Shown: positions 16,512 through 27,060, counted from the stretch's first letter. The stretch is 64,000 bases of DNA from Halpernia frigidisoli (GCF_900113805.1 NZ_FOQT01000002.1:434001-498000); one strand, 5' to 3'. Notes: generated by a model not told the origin, from the letters alone. A program made the numbers and translations.

Positions 16512-18119
16512 ATGAGCAAAAAACAAACGAAATACATCTTCGTAACCGGCGGTGTAACTTCTTCTTTAGGAAAAGGAATCGTTTCCGCTTCTCTCGGACT
16601 TCTATTAAAACAACGCGGTTTTAATGTCACAATTCAAAAACTTGACCCGTATATCAACATCGATCCAGGCACGCTAAATCCCTATGAACACGGCGAATGC
16701 TACGTGACGGAAGATGGCGCGGAAACCGATCTGGATCTTGGACATTACGAAAGATTTTTAAATTCCCCGACTTCACAAAATAATAATGTAACAACCGGAA
16801 AAATCTACCAAACCGTGATTGAAAAAGAACGAAAAGGTGATTTTTTAGGAAAAACTGTGCAGGTTATTCCGCATATTACAAATGAAATTAAGCGGCGGAT
16901 TAAGATTTTAGGAAATAAAAATTACGATATTATCATTACTGAAATTGGCGGAACTGTGGGCGATATTGAATCGCTTCCTTATATAGAATCTGTGCGCCAG
17001 TTGAAATGGGAATTGGGCGAGCATAATTCTATGGTAATCCATTTAACTTTGTTACCTTTTTTGGCTGCAAGCGGTGAATTAAAGACAAAACCTTCGCAAC
17101 ATTCTGTGCGTCAATTAATGGAAAGTGGGATTCAAGCTGATGTTTTGGTTTGCAGAACTGAACACAAAATTCCAAAGGAACAGCGCGCAAAATTGGCTCA
17201 GTTTTGTAATGTGTCGCTGGATAATGTGATCGAATGTATGGATCTGGACACGATCTACGAAGTGCCAATCTATCTTCAAAAACAAAATTTTGATGATGTT
17301 GTTTTAAAGGTTTTAGATCTGAAAAATGAAAAAGAAGCCGATCTTAAAAACTGGAAAGAATTTTTAAAAAAATACCGCCATCCGAAAAAAAGTGTAGAAA
17401 TCGCTTTAATTGGAAAATATGTGAGTCTTCAGGATTCTTATAAATCTATTTCTGAATCTTTTATTCACGCAGGTGCAGCGCAGGAAATTGAAGTGAAGGT
17501 TCGCTGGGTTTATTCCGGTGAACTAACTTCTGAAAATGTGGAAGAGCAATTGAAAGGCGTCGATGGAATGTTGATCGCGCCGGGTTTTGGTGACAGAGGA
17601 ATTGAAGGTAAAATTTTGGCTGCAAAGTATGCACGTGAAAATAAAATTCCGATGCTTGGAATTTGTCTGGGAATGCAGATTATGACCATAGAATTTGCCA
17701 GAAACGTTTTAAATTTAACTAAAGCGAATAGCGTAGAATTTGACACGGGAACTGAAGAACCCGTAATTGCTTTGATGGAGGAACAGAAAAATGTAGTAGA
17801 GAAAGGCGGCACAATGCGTCTTGGCGCCTGGAAATGTACTTTAAAAAGTGGTTCAAAATTGCAGGAAATTTATGGGACAAGAAATATTTCCGAGCGTCAC
17901 CGGCACCGTTATGAATTTAATGGTGATTACAAAACTGAATTTGAAAAAAACGGTTTTATCGCTTCCGGAATAAATCCGGATACAGAATTAGTAGAAACTC
18001 TGGAATTAAAAGACCATCCATTTTACGTCGGCGTACAATATCATCCTGAATATAAAAGTACGGTTGCCAATCCGCATCCTTTATTTTTGGCTTTTATAAA
18101 GGCGGTGAGCGGAAAGTAA
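16512..18119 (+). CDS. pyrG: CTP synthase
   Basis: 535 aa. It makes CTP from UTP, ATP and glutamine. The N-terminal amidoligase domain starts MSKKQTKYIFVTGGVTSSLGKG with the ATP-binding loop. The C-terminal class I glutamine amidotransferase has the nucleophile Cys in LGICLGMQ and the HPEY His-Glu pair. The frame is open from 16467, but those codons overlap the promoter, so ATG 16512 is the start, 15 nt past the -7 box. Confidence 0.98.
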   Translation: MSKKQTKYIFVTGGVTSSLGKGIVSASLGLLLKQRGFNVTIQKLDPYINIDPGTLNPYEHGECYVTEDGAETDLDLGHYERFLNSPTSQNNNVTTGKIYQTVIEKERKGDFLGKTVQVIPHITNEIKRRIKILGNKNYDIIITEIGGTVGDIESLPYIESVRQLKWELGEHNSMVIHLTLLPFLAASGELKTKPSQHSVRQLMESGIQADVLVCRTEHKIPKEQRAKLAQFCNVSLDNVIECMDLDTIYEVPIYLQKQNFDDVVLKVLDLKNEKEADLKNWKEFLKKYRHPKKSVEIALIGKYVSLQDSYKSISESFIHAGAAQEIEVKVRWVYSGELTSENVEEQLKGVDGMLIAPGFGDRGIEGKILAAKYARENKIPMLGICLGMQIMTIEFARNVLNLTKANSVEFDTGTEEPVIALMEEQKNVVEKGGTMRLGAWKCTLKSGSKLQEIYGTRNISERHRHRYEFNGDYKTEFEKNGFIASGINPDTELVETLELKDHPFYVGVQYHPEYKSTVANPHPLFLAFIKAVSGK

Positions 18120-18192
18120 TTTTTAAATTTATCAAAGATTTAAACTTAAAAAAGTTCAGAATTTCAGCTGCAAAATATTAAAATAAAAATAG

Positions 18193-18200
18193 TAATTTTG
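18193..18200 (+). promoter_or_regulatory. Promoter -7 element of yidC
   Basis: TAATTTTG followed by CAGCC, 65 nt before the yidC start. No clear -33 TTG at 19 nt, so this is a partial match. Confidence 0.5.
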
Positions 18201-18265
18201 CAGCCAAATTTTAAGGGAAAAACCTTGCTTTAAACTGCATAAACTTCCTGATTTAAACAAACAAA

Positions 18266-20053
18266 ATGCAACAAAATAACGGCTTAGACAAAAATCAAAT
18301 TATCAGTTTTGTCTTATTTTCTCTGATATTATTTGGTTTTATGTTTTACTTTCAAGGTAAACAGGCGAAAAAAGAAGCTACAAATCCCCAACAGAAAGCA
18401 CAAACGGAACTGGTTACGGCAAAACCAGTTGCGGAAGTACAGAATTTAAATCCTGCAATTACTCAAAATTCCATTAAAACTGTTAGTTTAAAAAATGACC
18501 TTTTGGATGTGCAGTTTTCAAGTTTGGGTGGACAAATTTCATCAGTGGAATTAGTAAAATTTAAAGCCTACAACCAAAAAGCCGATAAAGATACCGATCC
18601 ACTTTATTTATTTAATAAAAATAATGCGTCTTACGGTTTTCAGTTTAAAGACAAAACCGGAAAAGTTTTTAACACAAAAGATTTGGTTTTTAGTCCGACT
18701 GTAAATGGAAATACAGTAACGATGCAATCCAATGTAAATGGTGCTATTATTCAGTTTCTTTATACTTTAAACGAAAAATATGAGGTTGGTTTTAAAGTAA
18801 AAACACAAGGTTTAGCGCAGATCGTAAATGATGGAAAAGCAAACTTTTTGTGGAATTACGATATTCGTGGGAAAGAAAAAGGACGCGCGCAGGAAGCGAC
18901 ACACACTGAATTTTCTTACGGATTTAATGATTATAAATCTTTCGATTACGATGGAAGAACTACGATGGATGAGCCGGAGGAAACCCTAAACTGGATTGGC
19001 GTTAAACAGCAATTTTTTGGCGCTGTAATTGAGGCGAACGGTGGTTTTACAAATTCTAAAGGAAATCAGGATCAGCCAAAAGACGGTGAAATTCTAAAGA
19101 AATTCACATTTGATGGCGAAGTTAAAATGGCCGGTAACGAATTAAACCAGGATTTCACCTGGTATTTTATGCCTTTAGATCTTAAATTACTAAAATCTTA
19201 CAATAAAAACTTTGATGAAATTTTACCTTTAGGTTGGTCTTTCATTGGATCTTTAAACAGACATTTTTTTATTCCTATTTATAATTTATTGACTTCATGG
19301 GGAATTGCGGCAGGTTGGGTGATTTTCTTAATGACGATCATTACAAAAATTATTTTATCGCCGGTAATGTTTAAACAGCACAAACTAAGTGCAATGATGC
19401 GTGTGATTCGTCCGGAAATAGACGAAGTTAATGCGAAATTTAAAGATGCAGATGCGATGAAAAAACAGCAGGCGACAATGGCTGTTTACAAAAAGGCGGG
19501 CGTCAATCAGATGGCGGGCTGTCTCCCCGCGGTTCTACAGATCCCCATATTTTATGCGCTGTTTCGATTTTTTCCGAATAACCTAGATCTTCGGGGACAA
19601 AGTTTTTGGTTTGCAAAAGATTTAACGGCTTACGATGATGTTATCAAATTGCCGTGGAACATACCATTTTTAGGAGAACATTTAAGTATTTTCGCCATTG
19701 CGTGTACTATTGTTATTTTAATTTACACGATCATGACTTCCGGAAATATGCAGCAACCGCAACAACCCGGAATGCCGAATATGAAAGTGTTGATGTACAT
19801 TTTCCCGGTGACGTTTTTATTCTTTTTAAATACATCTGCATCAGGCCTTTCCTGGTATTATTTTGTATCCAATGCTTTGAATATCGTCATTATTCTGATC
19901 ATTAAATACTGGATTTTGGATGAGAAAAAAATCCACGCACAAATTCAGGCAAACAAAGAAAAAGAGCCGAAAAAAGAAGGGAAATTTAGTAAGAAAATGC
20001 GTGAAATGATGGAAAAAGCGCAAGAACAACAAAAAGTACAAGGCAAGAAATAA
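18266..20053 (+). CDS. yidC: Membrane protein insertase YidC
   Basis: 595 aa, usual for Bacteroidota. It inserts and folds inner-membrane proteins, alone or with SecYEG. An N-terminal anchor (about 12-28) precedes a large periplasmic beta domain. The conserved C-terminal core starts near 340 (SWGIAAGWVIFLMTIITKII) and includes a MAGCLPAVLQIPIFYALF segment and several further helices. A basic tail ends in KKMREMMEKAQEQQKVQGKK. It follows pyrG by 146 nt with its own promoter-like box. Confidence 0.97.
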   Translation: MQQNNGLDKNQIISFVLFSLILFGFMFYFQGKQAKKEATNPQQKAQTELVTAKPVAEVQNLNPAITQNSIKTVSLKNDLLDVQFSSLGGQISSVELVKFKAYNQKADKDTDPLYLFNKNNASYGFQFKDKTGKVFNTKDLVFSPTVNGNTVTMQSNVNGAIIQFLYTLNEKYEVGFKVKTQGLAQIVNDGKANFLWNYDIRGKEKGRAQEATHTEFSYGFNDYKSFDYDGRTTMDEPEETLNWIGVKQQFFGAVIEANGGFTNSKGNQDQPKDGEILKKFTFDGEVKMAGNELNQDFTWYFMPLDLKLLKSYNKNFDEILPLGWSFIGSLNRHFFIPIYNLLTSWGIAAGWVIFLMTIITKIILSPVMFKQHKLSAMMRVIRPEIDEVNAKFKDADAMKKQQATMAVYKKAGVNQMAGCLPAVLQIPIFYALFRFFPNNLDLRGQSFWFAKDLTAYDDVIKLPWNIPFLGEHLSIFAIACTIVILIYTIMTSGNMQQPQQPGMPNMKVLMYIFPVTFLFFLNTSASGLSWYYFVSNALNIVIILIIKYWILDEKKIHAQIQANKEKEPKKEGKFSKKMREMMEKAQEQQKVQGKK

Positions 20054-20101
20054 TTTTAAATTTTGGATTATAAATTTTAAATTCATTTAACTTATATAAA
20101 A

Positions 20102-20144
20102 TCAAAACCGTCCTGACATTAATTGTTAGGACGGTTTTTTTCGC
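20102..20144 (+). terminator. Terminator after yidC
   Basis: AAAACCGTCCTGACA/TGTTAGGACGGTTTT stem with a T run of seven, about 50 nt past the stop. Confidence 0.9.
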
Positions 20145-20196
20145 TTTATTTTCAATTCTTAATTCAAAATCCAACATCTAAAATTTAAAAATTCTC

Positions 20197-20204
20197 TATC
20201 TTTG
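20197..20204 (+). promoter_or_regulatory. Promoter -7 element of rnpB
   Basis: TATCTTTG ends 5 nt before the first base of the P1 helix of the RNase P RNA, which fixes the transcript start near 20209 and calibrates the box-to-start distance in this organism. Confidence 0.7.
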
Positions 20205-20208
20205 CCGT

Positions 20209-20537
20209 CCACGAGAAAAACAGCCTGTTGTCTTGAATTTATTCAAGGAGGAAAGTCCGGACACCACAGAGCAGCAAAGCGGTTAACAGCCGTCGGTCGC
20301 GAGATCAGGACAAGTGCAACAGAAAGTATGTATATTAATTTATAGTGAAACCAGGTAAACTCTTTGCGGTGCAATGTTAAGTACATCGATTCTTTTAGAT
20401 TTATCTAAAATAGGCGTTGCTGGCGCTGAAAATCGAGGGGTAAACAGCTAAAATCCTGCAGCAATGCAGGATGTAGATAAATAACAGGCGTTCAATTTAT
20501 TTTGAAAACAGAATCCGGCTTATCGTTTTTCTCGTGG
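20209..20537 (+). ncRNA. rnpB: RNase P RNA (class A)
   Basis: About 329 nt. The conserved P4 segment GAGGAAAGTCCGGACACCA is at about 20249. The 3' counterpart AGAATCCGGCTTAT lies near 20511, and ACAGAAAGTA (CR IV region) and GGGTAAAC-like elements lie between. P1 is formed by CCACGAGAAAAAC (20209-20221) and GTTTTTCTCGTGG (20525-20537) and is followed directly by a T run, so P1 may also help terminate. It processes pre-tRNA 5' ends. The 3' end overlaps the last 46 nt of the convergent CPBP gene. Confidence 0.95.
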
Positions 20538-21273
20538 TTTTTTTCTTTTACTTCTCCGTTCAACAAATTAATGCCTATATACATTAATATAATTCCGAAT
20601 GTATAAAAAAATAAATATTTAATTCCGAATAAATTGTCATTTAAAAATTTTGGCAATATCCATTTTACTTGAAATACTAAGGAAGATAAATTATACAAAA
20701 AATGCAATATTATTGGATAAATAATACTTTTAGTTTTATAAAAAATGTAAGCACATAAAATTCCTAAAATTAAAGTTGGTAAAATATTTCCATAATTTGG
20801 AAGATGTATTAATGAAAAGCAAATGCTGGAAATGATAATTGATTTAAATAATCTGTTTGATCTTCGAAGATTCTTAAAAATAAATCCCCTAAAAAATAAT
20901 TCTTCACCAATAGGAGCAACTATCAAAGCTGCTATCCAGTAGCAAATAAAATCAATGTCAAATTTGAATTTATGTACATCTCTATACTTGATCAGGTCAT
21001 TATAATGGAATAGAAAATTATAAATATTAAAAAATAATAGGTTAAAACATCTAAGTCCAAAAGCAATAATTAATATATAAAAAACAAAATCCCAATTAAT
21101 GACTTGTGAGTTATTTAGACTGAGAAAACGATTTTCGAAAGCAATTGCAAACCTGAATAGAATTTTAAATCCTCAATCAAATTTAATTCAAAAGGGGAAA
21201 CAAAAATTAGATAAATTACTGCATCACATGAAATGAAAATAATTGTAAATAAGAGCGCTTTCCATAAATTCAT
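20492..21273 (-). pseudogene. CPBP (CaaX protease/bacteriocin-processing) intramembrane metalloprotease, frameshifted
   Basis: From ATG 21271-21273 the reading frame (MNLWKALLFTIIFISCDAVI...) runs about 52 codons and stops. The rest of the protein continues in another frame, starting near ...FAIAFENRFLSLNN. That second part, ending at 20492, has the CPBP motifs EELFFRG (EExxxR), an HLPNYGN motif and HFLYN, plus several membrane helices. No ATG or GTG opens the second frame before the conserved motif, so a one-base indel around 21150-21180 best explains it. It could be a true pseudogene, a sequencing error or a programmed frameshift. It starts 2 nt past the PPK2 stop, and its end overlaps rnpB in antisense. 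Confidence 0.7.
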
Positions 21274-21274
21274 T

Positions 21275-22144
21275 TTATTCTTTTTCCAAAGTCAATTTTA
21301 CAGCTTCCAATTCACCAAGATCTTCGTTGGATAAAACAGGAAATTTTAAATCCATTTCTTCTAAATTTTCTATAATGATCTGCAATGCCGCCAATCTTGT
21401 GAACCATTTACTATCTGCCGGCAAAATATACCAGGGCGCGTGATCTTTCGATGTTTCATTGATCGCTTCTTCATAAACCTTTTGATAATCGTCCCAAAGC
21501 GCACGTTCTTTCATATCACCGAAACCAAATTTCCAGTTTTTATCTTCTTCATTGATACGGTCTAAAAATCTTTGCTTCTGCTCTTCTTTAGACACATTAA
21601 GAAATAATTTTATAATTTTTGTTCCATTCTCTACTAAATGCTTTTCAAAATTTCTAATACTTTCATAGCGGTTTTTCCAAAAATCATCATCAAAATCTGA
21701 GACATCATCCCAAACTTTTTCACTTAAATTAAATTCAGGATGAACTTTGCAGATCAAAACACTTTCGTAATGCGAACGGTTAAAAATCCCAATTTTCCCT
21801 TTTTCCGGTAAGGCCAGATAATGGCGCCAAAGAAAATCGTGACTGTAATCTTTTGAAGAAGGCGTTTTAAATGAAGTCACTGCGCAACCCTGCGGATTAA
21901 TACCACCAAAAACATGTTCTATCAAAGAATCTTTTCCCGCCGCATCCATAGCCTGGATCACAATTAAAAGCGATTGACTTCCGTCTGCGTAGAGTTTTTC
22001 CTGCAAGAGACGAAGCATTTTTTGTTCGTCTTCCAGCATTTTTTTACCGTCTTTCTTTGAAATTGAACCGTTATATTTTGTCTCAGATTTTGATATTTTA
22101 AACTTATCCTCTGCACGAAAATCTTTTGAAAAACTGTAACTCAT
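21275..22144 (-). CDS. ppk2: Polyphosphate kinase 2 family protein (polyphosphate:nucleotide phosphotransferase)
   Basis: 289 aa single-domain PPK2. It transfers phosphate from polyphosphate to nucleoside mono- or diphosphates. The Walker A-like AMDAAGKDS, the GGINPQGCAVTSFKTPSS lid region and the Walker B-like GIFNRSHYESVL are all present. ATG 22144 (MSYSFSKDF) is chosen; upstream residues are an AT-rich leader next to a terminator. Length and motifs suggest the short PPK2 class; class assignment is uncertain. Confidence 0.92.
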   Translation of the reverse strand: MSYSFSKDFRAEDKFKISKSETKYNGSISKKDGKKMLEDEQKMLRLLQEKLYADGSQSLLIVIQAMDAAGKDSLIEHVFGGINPQGCAVTSFKTPSSKDYSHDFLWRHYLALPEKGKIGIFNRSHYESVLICKVHPEFNLSEKVWDDVSDFDDDFWKNRYESIRNFEKHLVENGTKIIKLFLNVSKEEQKQRFLDRINEEDKNWKFGFGDMKERALWDDYQKVYEEAINETSKDHAPWYILPADSKWFTRLAALQIIIENLEEMDLKFPVLSNEDLGELEAVKLTLEKE

Positions 22145-22172
22145 AATTTTAATTTTTAATAAATATACCAAA

Positions 22173-22204
22173 AAAAACCGTCCCAAATAACTGGAACGGT
22201 TTCT
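22173..22204 (-). terminator. Terminator after the DUF1573 gene
   Basis: Minus strand AAACCGTTCCAGTTATTTGG followed by GACGGTTTT and a T run, 20 nt past the DUF1573 stop and upstream of ppk2. Confidence 0.85.
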
Positions 22205-22223
22205 ATTTTTTAAACTTTTAAGT

Positions 22224-22685
22224 TTAGTTTTTAACTTTTGTCTGCGCTTTCAAAGCAGTCATTTGTTTTTTTGCAGGCATTAATTCAACTGATGTACTTG
22301 CAGTTGCCGACATTGTTGCCTCAGGAGTTACGGTTCCTTTGATATAAAGTACAGATCTACTATTCTTAGGGTCATTGGAATAAACCTCGATCATTTTCTG
22401 AAAAGGATTTACCAGTTGCGTATTATAACCTACATCAATTTTTGAAGTTTTTCCCGGCATAATCGGATTAGAATCCCATTTCGGCGTAGTACAACCACAA
22501 GAAGGCTGAACTTTGCTAATAATTAAAGGCTTATCACCAGTATTTGTTACCGTGAAAAAAGTTTGACCGTTTGCACCTTTTGCAATCGTTCCGTAATCGT
22601 GAGTCGTTTCATTAAAAGAAATAGTTTGAGCTGAAGCAACTGCAAATGATGCAGTTAAGAACAAACCAGCTAAGATATTTTTCAT
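22224..22685 (-). CDS. DUF1573 domain exported protein
   Basis: 153 aa with signal peptide MKNILAGLFLTASFAVASAQ. The DUF1573 Ig-like domain (related to ASPM-SPD2-Hydin domains) is clear: FNETTHDYGTIAKG, FTVTNTGDKPLII and VQPSCGCTTPKW with its CGC pair. It is very common in Bacteroidota, probably periplasmic, with no known biochemical role. The C-terminal ~35 residues are low complexity. Monocistronic, with a TAACTTTG box at 22717-22724. Confidence 0.92.
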   Translation of the reverse strand: MKNILAGLFLTASFAVASAQTISFNETTHDYGTIAKGANGQTFFTVTNTGDKPLIISKVQPSCGCTTPKWDSNPIMPGKTSKIDVGYNTQLVNPFQKMIEVYSNDPKNSRSVLYIKGTVTPEATMSATASTSVELMPAKKQMTALKAQTKVKN

Positions 22686-22716
22686 TTTGATTATTTTAAT
22701 TTGAATTAATATAAAG

Positions 22717-22724
22717 CAAAGTTA
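22717..22724 (-). promoter_or_regulatory. Promoter -7 element of the DUF1573 gene
   Basis: TAACTTTG followed by C on the minus strand, 31 nt before the start codon. The -33 element is not clear. Confidence 0.5.
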
Positions 22725-22765
22725 AATATTATTTAATAAATAGAACATATAATTTTTGATTATCT

Positions 22766-22773
22766 TATTTTTG
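22766..22773 (+). promoter_or_regulatory. Promoter -7 element of valS
   Basis: TATTTTTG followed by CAGACATT, 29 nt before the valS ATG. The -33 element is weak. Confidence 0.5.
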
Positions 22774-22802
22774 CAGACATTACGTTTTTAGATATAAATT
22801 TT

Positions 22803-25424
22803 ATGCAGATTTCAGAAAAATATAACCCGACCGAAACCGAAAATAAATGGTACAAATACTGGCTTGAAAATAATTATTTTCACTCTGTTCCAGACGAAAG
22901 ACCGGCTTATACCATTGTCATTCCGCCGCCTAATGTGACGGGAATTCTTCACATGGGACATATGCTAAACAATACTATTCAGGATGTTTTGGTTCGTCGT
23001 GCGAGAATGCAGGGTTTTAATGCTTGTTGGGTTCCTGGAACTGATCACGCCTCGATTGCGACAGAAGCAAAAGTGGTTGCCAAATTAGAATCAGAAGGCA
23101 TAAAAAAAGAAACTTTAACGCGTGAAGAATTTTTAAAACACGCCTGGAAATGGACCGATCAATATGGCGGAACTATTTTAAAGCAATTAAAAAAACTCGG
23201 TTGCTCTTGTGATTGGGAACGCACAAAATTTACTTTAGAAGATAATTTGTCTAAACAAGTTATAAAATCTTTTGTTGATTTATTTAATAAAGGTTTAATT
23301 TACCGCGGTTTCAGAATGGTAAACTGGGATCCAAAAGCCAAAACCAATATTTCTGATGAAGAAGTCATTCACAAAGAATTAAACGGAAAACTTTATTTTT
23401 TAAAATATAAAATAGAAGGTTCGGAAGAATTTATGACCGTTGCTACTACCCGACCTGAAACGATTTTCGGCGATGTAGCGGTTTGTATCAATCCAAATGA
23501 TGCAAAATATGTTCATTTAAAAGGTAAAAATGTCATTGTTCCAATTGTGAACAGAGTTGTTCCAATTATTGAGGATGAATATGTGGATATTGAATTTGGA
23601 ACTGGTGCTTTAAAAATTACGCCAGCGCACGATATTAATGATTACGAGATTGGAAAAAAACACAATCTTCAAATTATTGATGCTTTAGATGATGATGGAA
23701 ATTTAAATGAACACGGACTTCATTATAATGGACAAGATCGATTTGTCGTAAGAAAACAAATCGCCAAAGAACTTGAAGAAAAAGGTTTGCTTTTAAAAGC
23801 CGAAGATTACGTCAATAAAGTAGGAACTTCAGAAAGAACAGGTGAAATTATTGAGCCGAAACTTTCTGTTCAATGGTTTTTAAAAATGGAAGATCTTGCA
23901 AAACCTGCGCTGGATGTCGTAATGAACGAAGACATCAAATTCTTCCCGGAAAAATTTAAAAACACCTATAAACATTGGATGGAAAACATCCGCGATTGGA
24001 ATATTTCCCGCCAATTGTGGTGGGGACAAAGAATTCCGGCGTTTTTCTATGGCGATGGTCAGAACGATTTTGTTGTAGCAGAAAATATTGAAGATGCCTT
24101 AATTTTAGCAAAAGAAAAGACTGACAACCAACAACTGACGACCGACAACTTGAAGCAAGAAGAAGACGCTCTCGACACATGGTTTTCTTCGTGGTTATGG
24201 CCAATGTCCGTTTTTGATGGTATAAACAATCCCGATAATGAGGAAATAAATTATTATTATCCGACTGCAGATTTAGTAACTGGTCCGGATATTATTTTCT
24301 TTTGGGTCGCAAGAATGGTAATGGCAGGTTTAGAATTTCGAAATGAAATTCCTTTTAAAAATGTTTATTTCACCGGAATTGTGCGAGATAAACAGCGCAG
24401 AAAGATGTCTAAACAACTTGGAAATTCGCCAGACCCTATTGAATTAATTGAAAAATACGGCGCAGATGGCGTTAGAGTTGGGATTTTATTAAGCGCGCCG
24501 GCTGGAAATGATTTGCTTTTTGATGAAGAATTAATGCTTCAAGGCAGAAATTTTGCCACAAAAATATGGAACGCTTTCCGTTTGGTTCAAAACTGGGAAA
24601 AATCTGGCGATATTGAAGCAAATAATGCTGATCAACAAGCCATTGAATGGTTTGAAAATCAAATTAATAAAACAATTATTGAAGTCGCGGATCAGTTTGA
24701 AAAATTCAGGATTTCTGATGCTTTACATTTGATTTATAAATTAATTTGGGACGATTTCTGCTCTTGGTATTTAGAAATTATTAAACCAAATTATGGCGAT
24801 CCAATTTCAGCGGAAGTTTATACCAAAACCATTTATTTCTTTGAGGAATTAATGAAATTGGTGCATCCTTTTATGCCGTTTTTATCCGAAGAATTGTGGC
24901 AACAAATGGGCGAAAGAAACACAAAAGAAGCATTGGTTATTTCTCAGCACCCGAAAGCAGAAAATTTCAATGAAGATTTGGTTAAAAGTTTTGATTTTAC
25001 AAAGGAAATAATTTCCGGGATTAGAAATTACCGACAATCCAAAGGTATTTCTCCGAGAGAAACTATTGAGATTTTCACAAACTCAGATTCATTTAAAAAT
25101 GAAGAAATCATCAAGAAATTAGGAAATTTCGAGCAGGTTAATTTTAACCAAAAAACAGAAAAACCTTCGTTCACATTTTTAGTTGGCGGCACAGAAATCT
25201 CAATTCCATTAAGTGAAAACTTAGATTTAGCGGAAGAAAAAACAAAAACTGAAGAAGAATTAAAATATTTAAAAGGCTTTTTAATTTCCGTAGAAAAGAA
25301 ATTATCTAATGAAAAATTTGTTGCCGGCGCGCCAAAACAAGTTTTAGAAAACGAGCAAAACAAGAAGAAAGATGCGGAAGATAAAATCAAATTACTGGAA
25401 GAAAAACTGACAAGTTTATCATGA
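22803..25424 (+). CDS. valS: Valyl-tRNA synthetase
   Basis: 873 aa, usual for Bacteroidota. It charges tRNA-Val and edits mischarged threonine. HMGH at 50-53 (the HIGH motif) and KMSKQ at 534-538 (the KMSKS loop) are present, as are the CP1 editing domain and a C-terminal coiled coil (about 810-873). Around residues 440-450 the sequence [17 protein letters not shown] is encoded by a TGACAACCAACAACTGACGA-like low-complexity stretch, though the length matches the family. It overlaps the next gene by 4 nt. Confidence 0.98.
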   Translation: MQISEKYNPTETENKWYKYWLENNYFHSVPDERPAYTIVIPPPNVTGILHMGHMLNNTIQDVLVRRARMQGFNACWVPGTDHASIATEAKVVAKLESEGIKKETLTREEFLKHAWKWTDQYGGTILKQLKKLGCSCDWERTKFTLEDNLSKQVIKSFVDLFNKGLIYRGFRMVNWDPKAKTNISDEEVIHKELNGKLYFLKYKIEGSEEFMTVATTRPETIFGDVAVCINPNDAKYVHLKGKNVIVPIVNRVVPIIEDEYVDIEFGTGALKITPAHDINDYEIGKKHNLQIIDALDDDGNLNEHGLHYNGQDRFVVRKQIAKELEEKGLLLKAEDYVNKVGTSERTGEIIEPKLSVQWFLKMEDLAKPALDVVMNEDIKFFPEKFKNTYKHWMENIRDWNISRQLWWGQRIPAFFYGDGQNDFVVAENIEDALILAKEKTDNQQLTTDNLKQEEDALDTWFSSWLWPMSVFDGINNPDNEEINYYYPTADLVTGPDIIFFWVARMVMAGLEFRNEIPFKNVYFTGIVRDKQRRKMSKQLGNSPDPIELIEKYGADGVRVGILLSAPAGNDLLFDEELMLQGRNFATKIWNAFRLVQNWEKSGDIEANNADQQAIEWFENQINKTIIEVADQFEKFRISDALHLIYKLIWDDFCSWYLEIIKPNYGDPISAEVYTKTIYFFEELMKLVHPFMPFLSEELWQQMGERNTKEALVISQHPKAENFNEDLVKSFDFTKEIISGIRNYRQSKGISPRETIEIFTNSDSFKNEEIIKKLGNFEQVNFNQKTEKPSFTFLVGGTEISIPLSENLDLAEEKTKTEEELKYLKGFLISVEKKLSNEKFVAGAPKQVLENEQNKKKDAEDKIKLLEEKLTSLS

Positions 25425-26056
25425 AACACATCGAAAATTTAACCAAATTATTCAGTCAAAATCTAGCAGATAATATCTTAATCGATACTTTTGAAGCTGA
25501 AGATTTACACATTTCTTCTGGACAAATAATCGCCTGCGATCCTGTGATCACAAACGATAAAGTGCCTTTTTTAACACAATTTCCAGTTGGTGATTTTCCT
25601 GTTTTAATTCACAAAGAAAAAGAAAGCAACTGCATTGCTTACGTAGAAGTGACTTTTTCTAAAAATAGTATTAAAAAATGGGAACTTGCAGTTTGTGAAG
25701 ATCAAAAAATATCATCGCTTAAAGAAGGTGAAATTTTCGGATATCCTGTAGAAAGTGGAATGGGATGTTTTATGGATTTAGAAACGCAAACTGCTTTAAA
25801 TCAGCTTGAAGTAAAACTTTACGTAAGAAAAGGTGAAGACTTTATGGGCATCTACGAAGAATTTTTCCATCCTTTTTTTTACGATACTGATGGGTTGGTT
25901 AATCAATTTGCAACCTTAAAACCTGATTCAGAAAAAGAAGAAAATTTAATTGCCTTTGAAACTGGTTACGGCGAAGGATTTTATGCCAGTTATATTGCTT
26001 TCGATGCAGAAGATAAGCCAGTGAAAATTATCTCGGAATTTATAGAAATGGCGTAA
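25421..26056 (+). CDS. DUF4241 domain protein
   Basis: 211 aa, cytoplasmic by sequence. The DUF4241 pattern is visible: [10 protein letters not shown] near the middle of the first half, then [16 protein letters not shown], and at the end [25 protein letters not shown]. The function is unknown; the family occurs in immunity-like and housekeeping settings. Here the start overlaps the valS stop (ATGA), so the two are translationally coupled, and ribokinase follows 35 nt later. Confidence 0.85.
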   Translation: MKHIENLTKLFSQNLADNILIDTFEAEDLHISSGQIIACDPVITNDKVPFLTQFPVGDFPVLIHKEKESNCIAYVEVTFSKNSIKKWELAVCEDQKISSLKEGEIFGYPVESGMGCFMDLETQTALNQLEVKLYVRKGEDFMGIYEEFFHPFFYDTDGLVNQFATLKPDSEKEENLIAFETGYGEGFYASYIAFDAEDKPVKIISEFIEMA

Positions 26057-26091
26057 TTTTAGATTGCAAATAAAGATTAATTAGTAACAAA

Positions 26092-27000
26092 ATGGATTTT
26101 CGCAGCATCAATTTCAATGAAAACTTCTCGCCAAAAATAGTTGTCGTAGGCAGCTGTTCTATTGATTTAGTCTTAAATACTTCAAAAATGCCTCAGGCAA
26201 ATGAAACTGTTTTGGCAGATCAGTCGCAAAGTTTTTTTGGCGGAAAAGGCGCAAATCAGGCTGTTGCCACGTCAAGATTAGGCGCAAGCGTTTATTTTGT
26301 GGGCGCGGTTGGTGCAGATCCGCACGGACAGCAAATTTTAAGAAATCTTCGTGACGAAAATATTAATATTGGCTTTGTAGCAGAAAAATCTCAAAGTTCT
26401 ACAGGCACTGCTTTTGTAACGGCAGCAGAAGGCAAAAATGCTATTGTCGTTGTTCCTGCGGCTAACAATTTGCTTTCACCAATGGACATTGAGGCAGCTG
26501 ATAAAGCGATTTCTCAAGCTGACCTTGTTCTTACTCAACTTGAAATTCCTCTGGAAGCTGTAGAATATCTTTACAAAAAATGTGAAAAACACAATGTGAA
26601 AATTGCACTTTACGCTTCACCCGCGAAAAAACTTTCACAAAAAATCATTGATCAGTCAGAATTTATACTTGCGAAAACGGCTGATCTTGCTGAAATTTTC
26701 GGTCCTGAAAGTCGCGAACAAATCATGAAAAGGCTTCCAAATAAGTTATTTGTTAGAGATGATACTAATTCTACCATCTATTTTAACGGCACAGAAATGA
26801 GTTATTATAGAAATGATCCCGCGCAAACTGCCCACAAAATGGGAATGGGTGATGCCTTTACGTCCGGTTTTGCGATCGCTTATTGCCATAAAAATGAAAT
26901 AAAAAACTGCGTGAAATTTGGTAATGATATATCGTTAAAAGTCGCAGAAAACCGCGGTTCACAAAGCGGTTTGCCTTATTTAAAAAACGAATTGGTTTAA
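26092..27000 (+). CDS. rbsK: PfkB-family sugar kinase, ribokinase-like
   Basis: 302 aa. The N-terminal substrate motif is of ribokinase type (VVGSCSIDLVLNTSKMPQAN and GGKGANQAVATSRLGA). The C-terminal GMGDAFTSGFA holds the catalytic Asp. Ribokinase phosphorylates D-ribose at O5. The anion-hole motif reads GMGD rather than GAGD, and the segment before it is shortened, so another sugar is possible. No ribose transporter or other pentose gene is nearby; it seems to be the third gene of valS-DUF4241-kinase. Confidence 0.8.
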   Translation: MDFRSINFNENFSPKIVVVGSCSIDLVLNTSKMPQANETVLADQSQSFFGGKGANQAVATSRLGASVYFVGAVGADPHGQQILRNLRDENINIGFVAEKSQSSTGTAFVTAAEGKNAIVVVPAANNLLSPMDIEAADKAISQADLVLTQLEIPLEAVEYLYKKCEKHNVKIALYASPAKKLSQKIIDQSEFILAKTADLAEIFGPESREQIMKRLPNKLFVRDDTNSTIYFNGTEMSYYRNDPAQTAHKMGMGDAFTSGFAIAYCHKNEIKNCVKFGNDISLKVAENRGSQSGLPYLKNELV

Positions 27001-27060
27001 AATTTTAAGCTTATTTTAATCAAAGAGAATTTCAATTTTGAAGTTCTCTTTTTTATTTTG

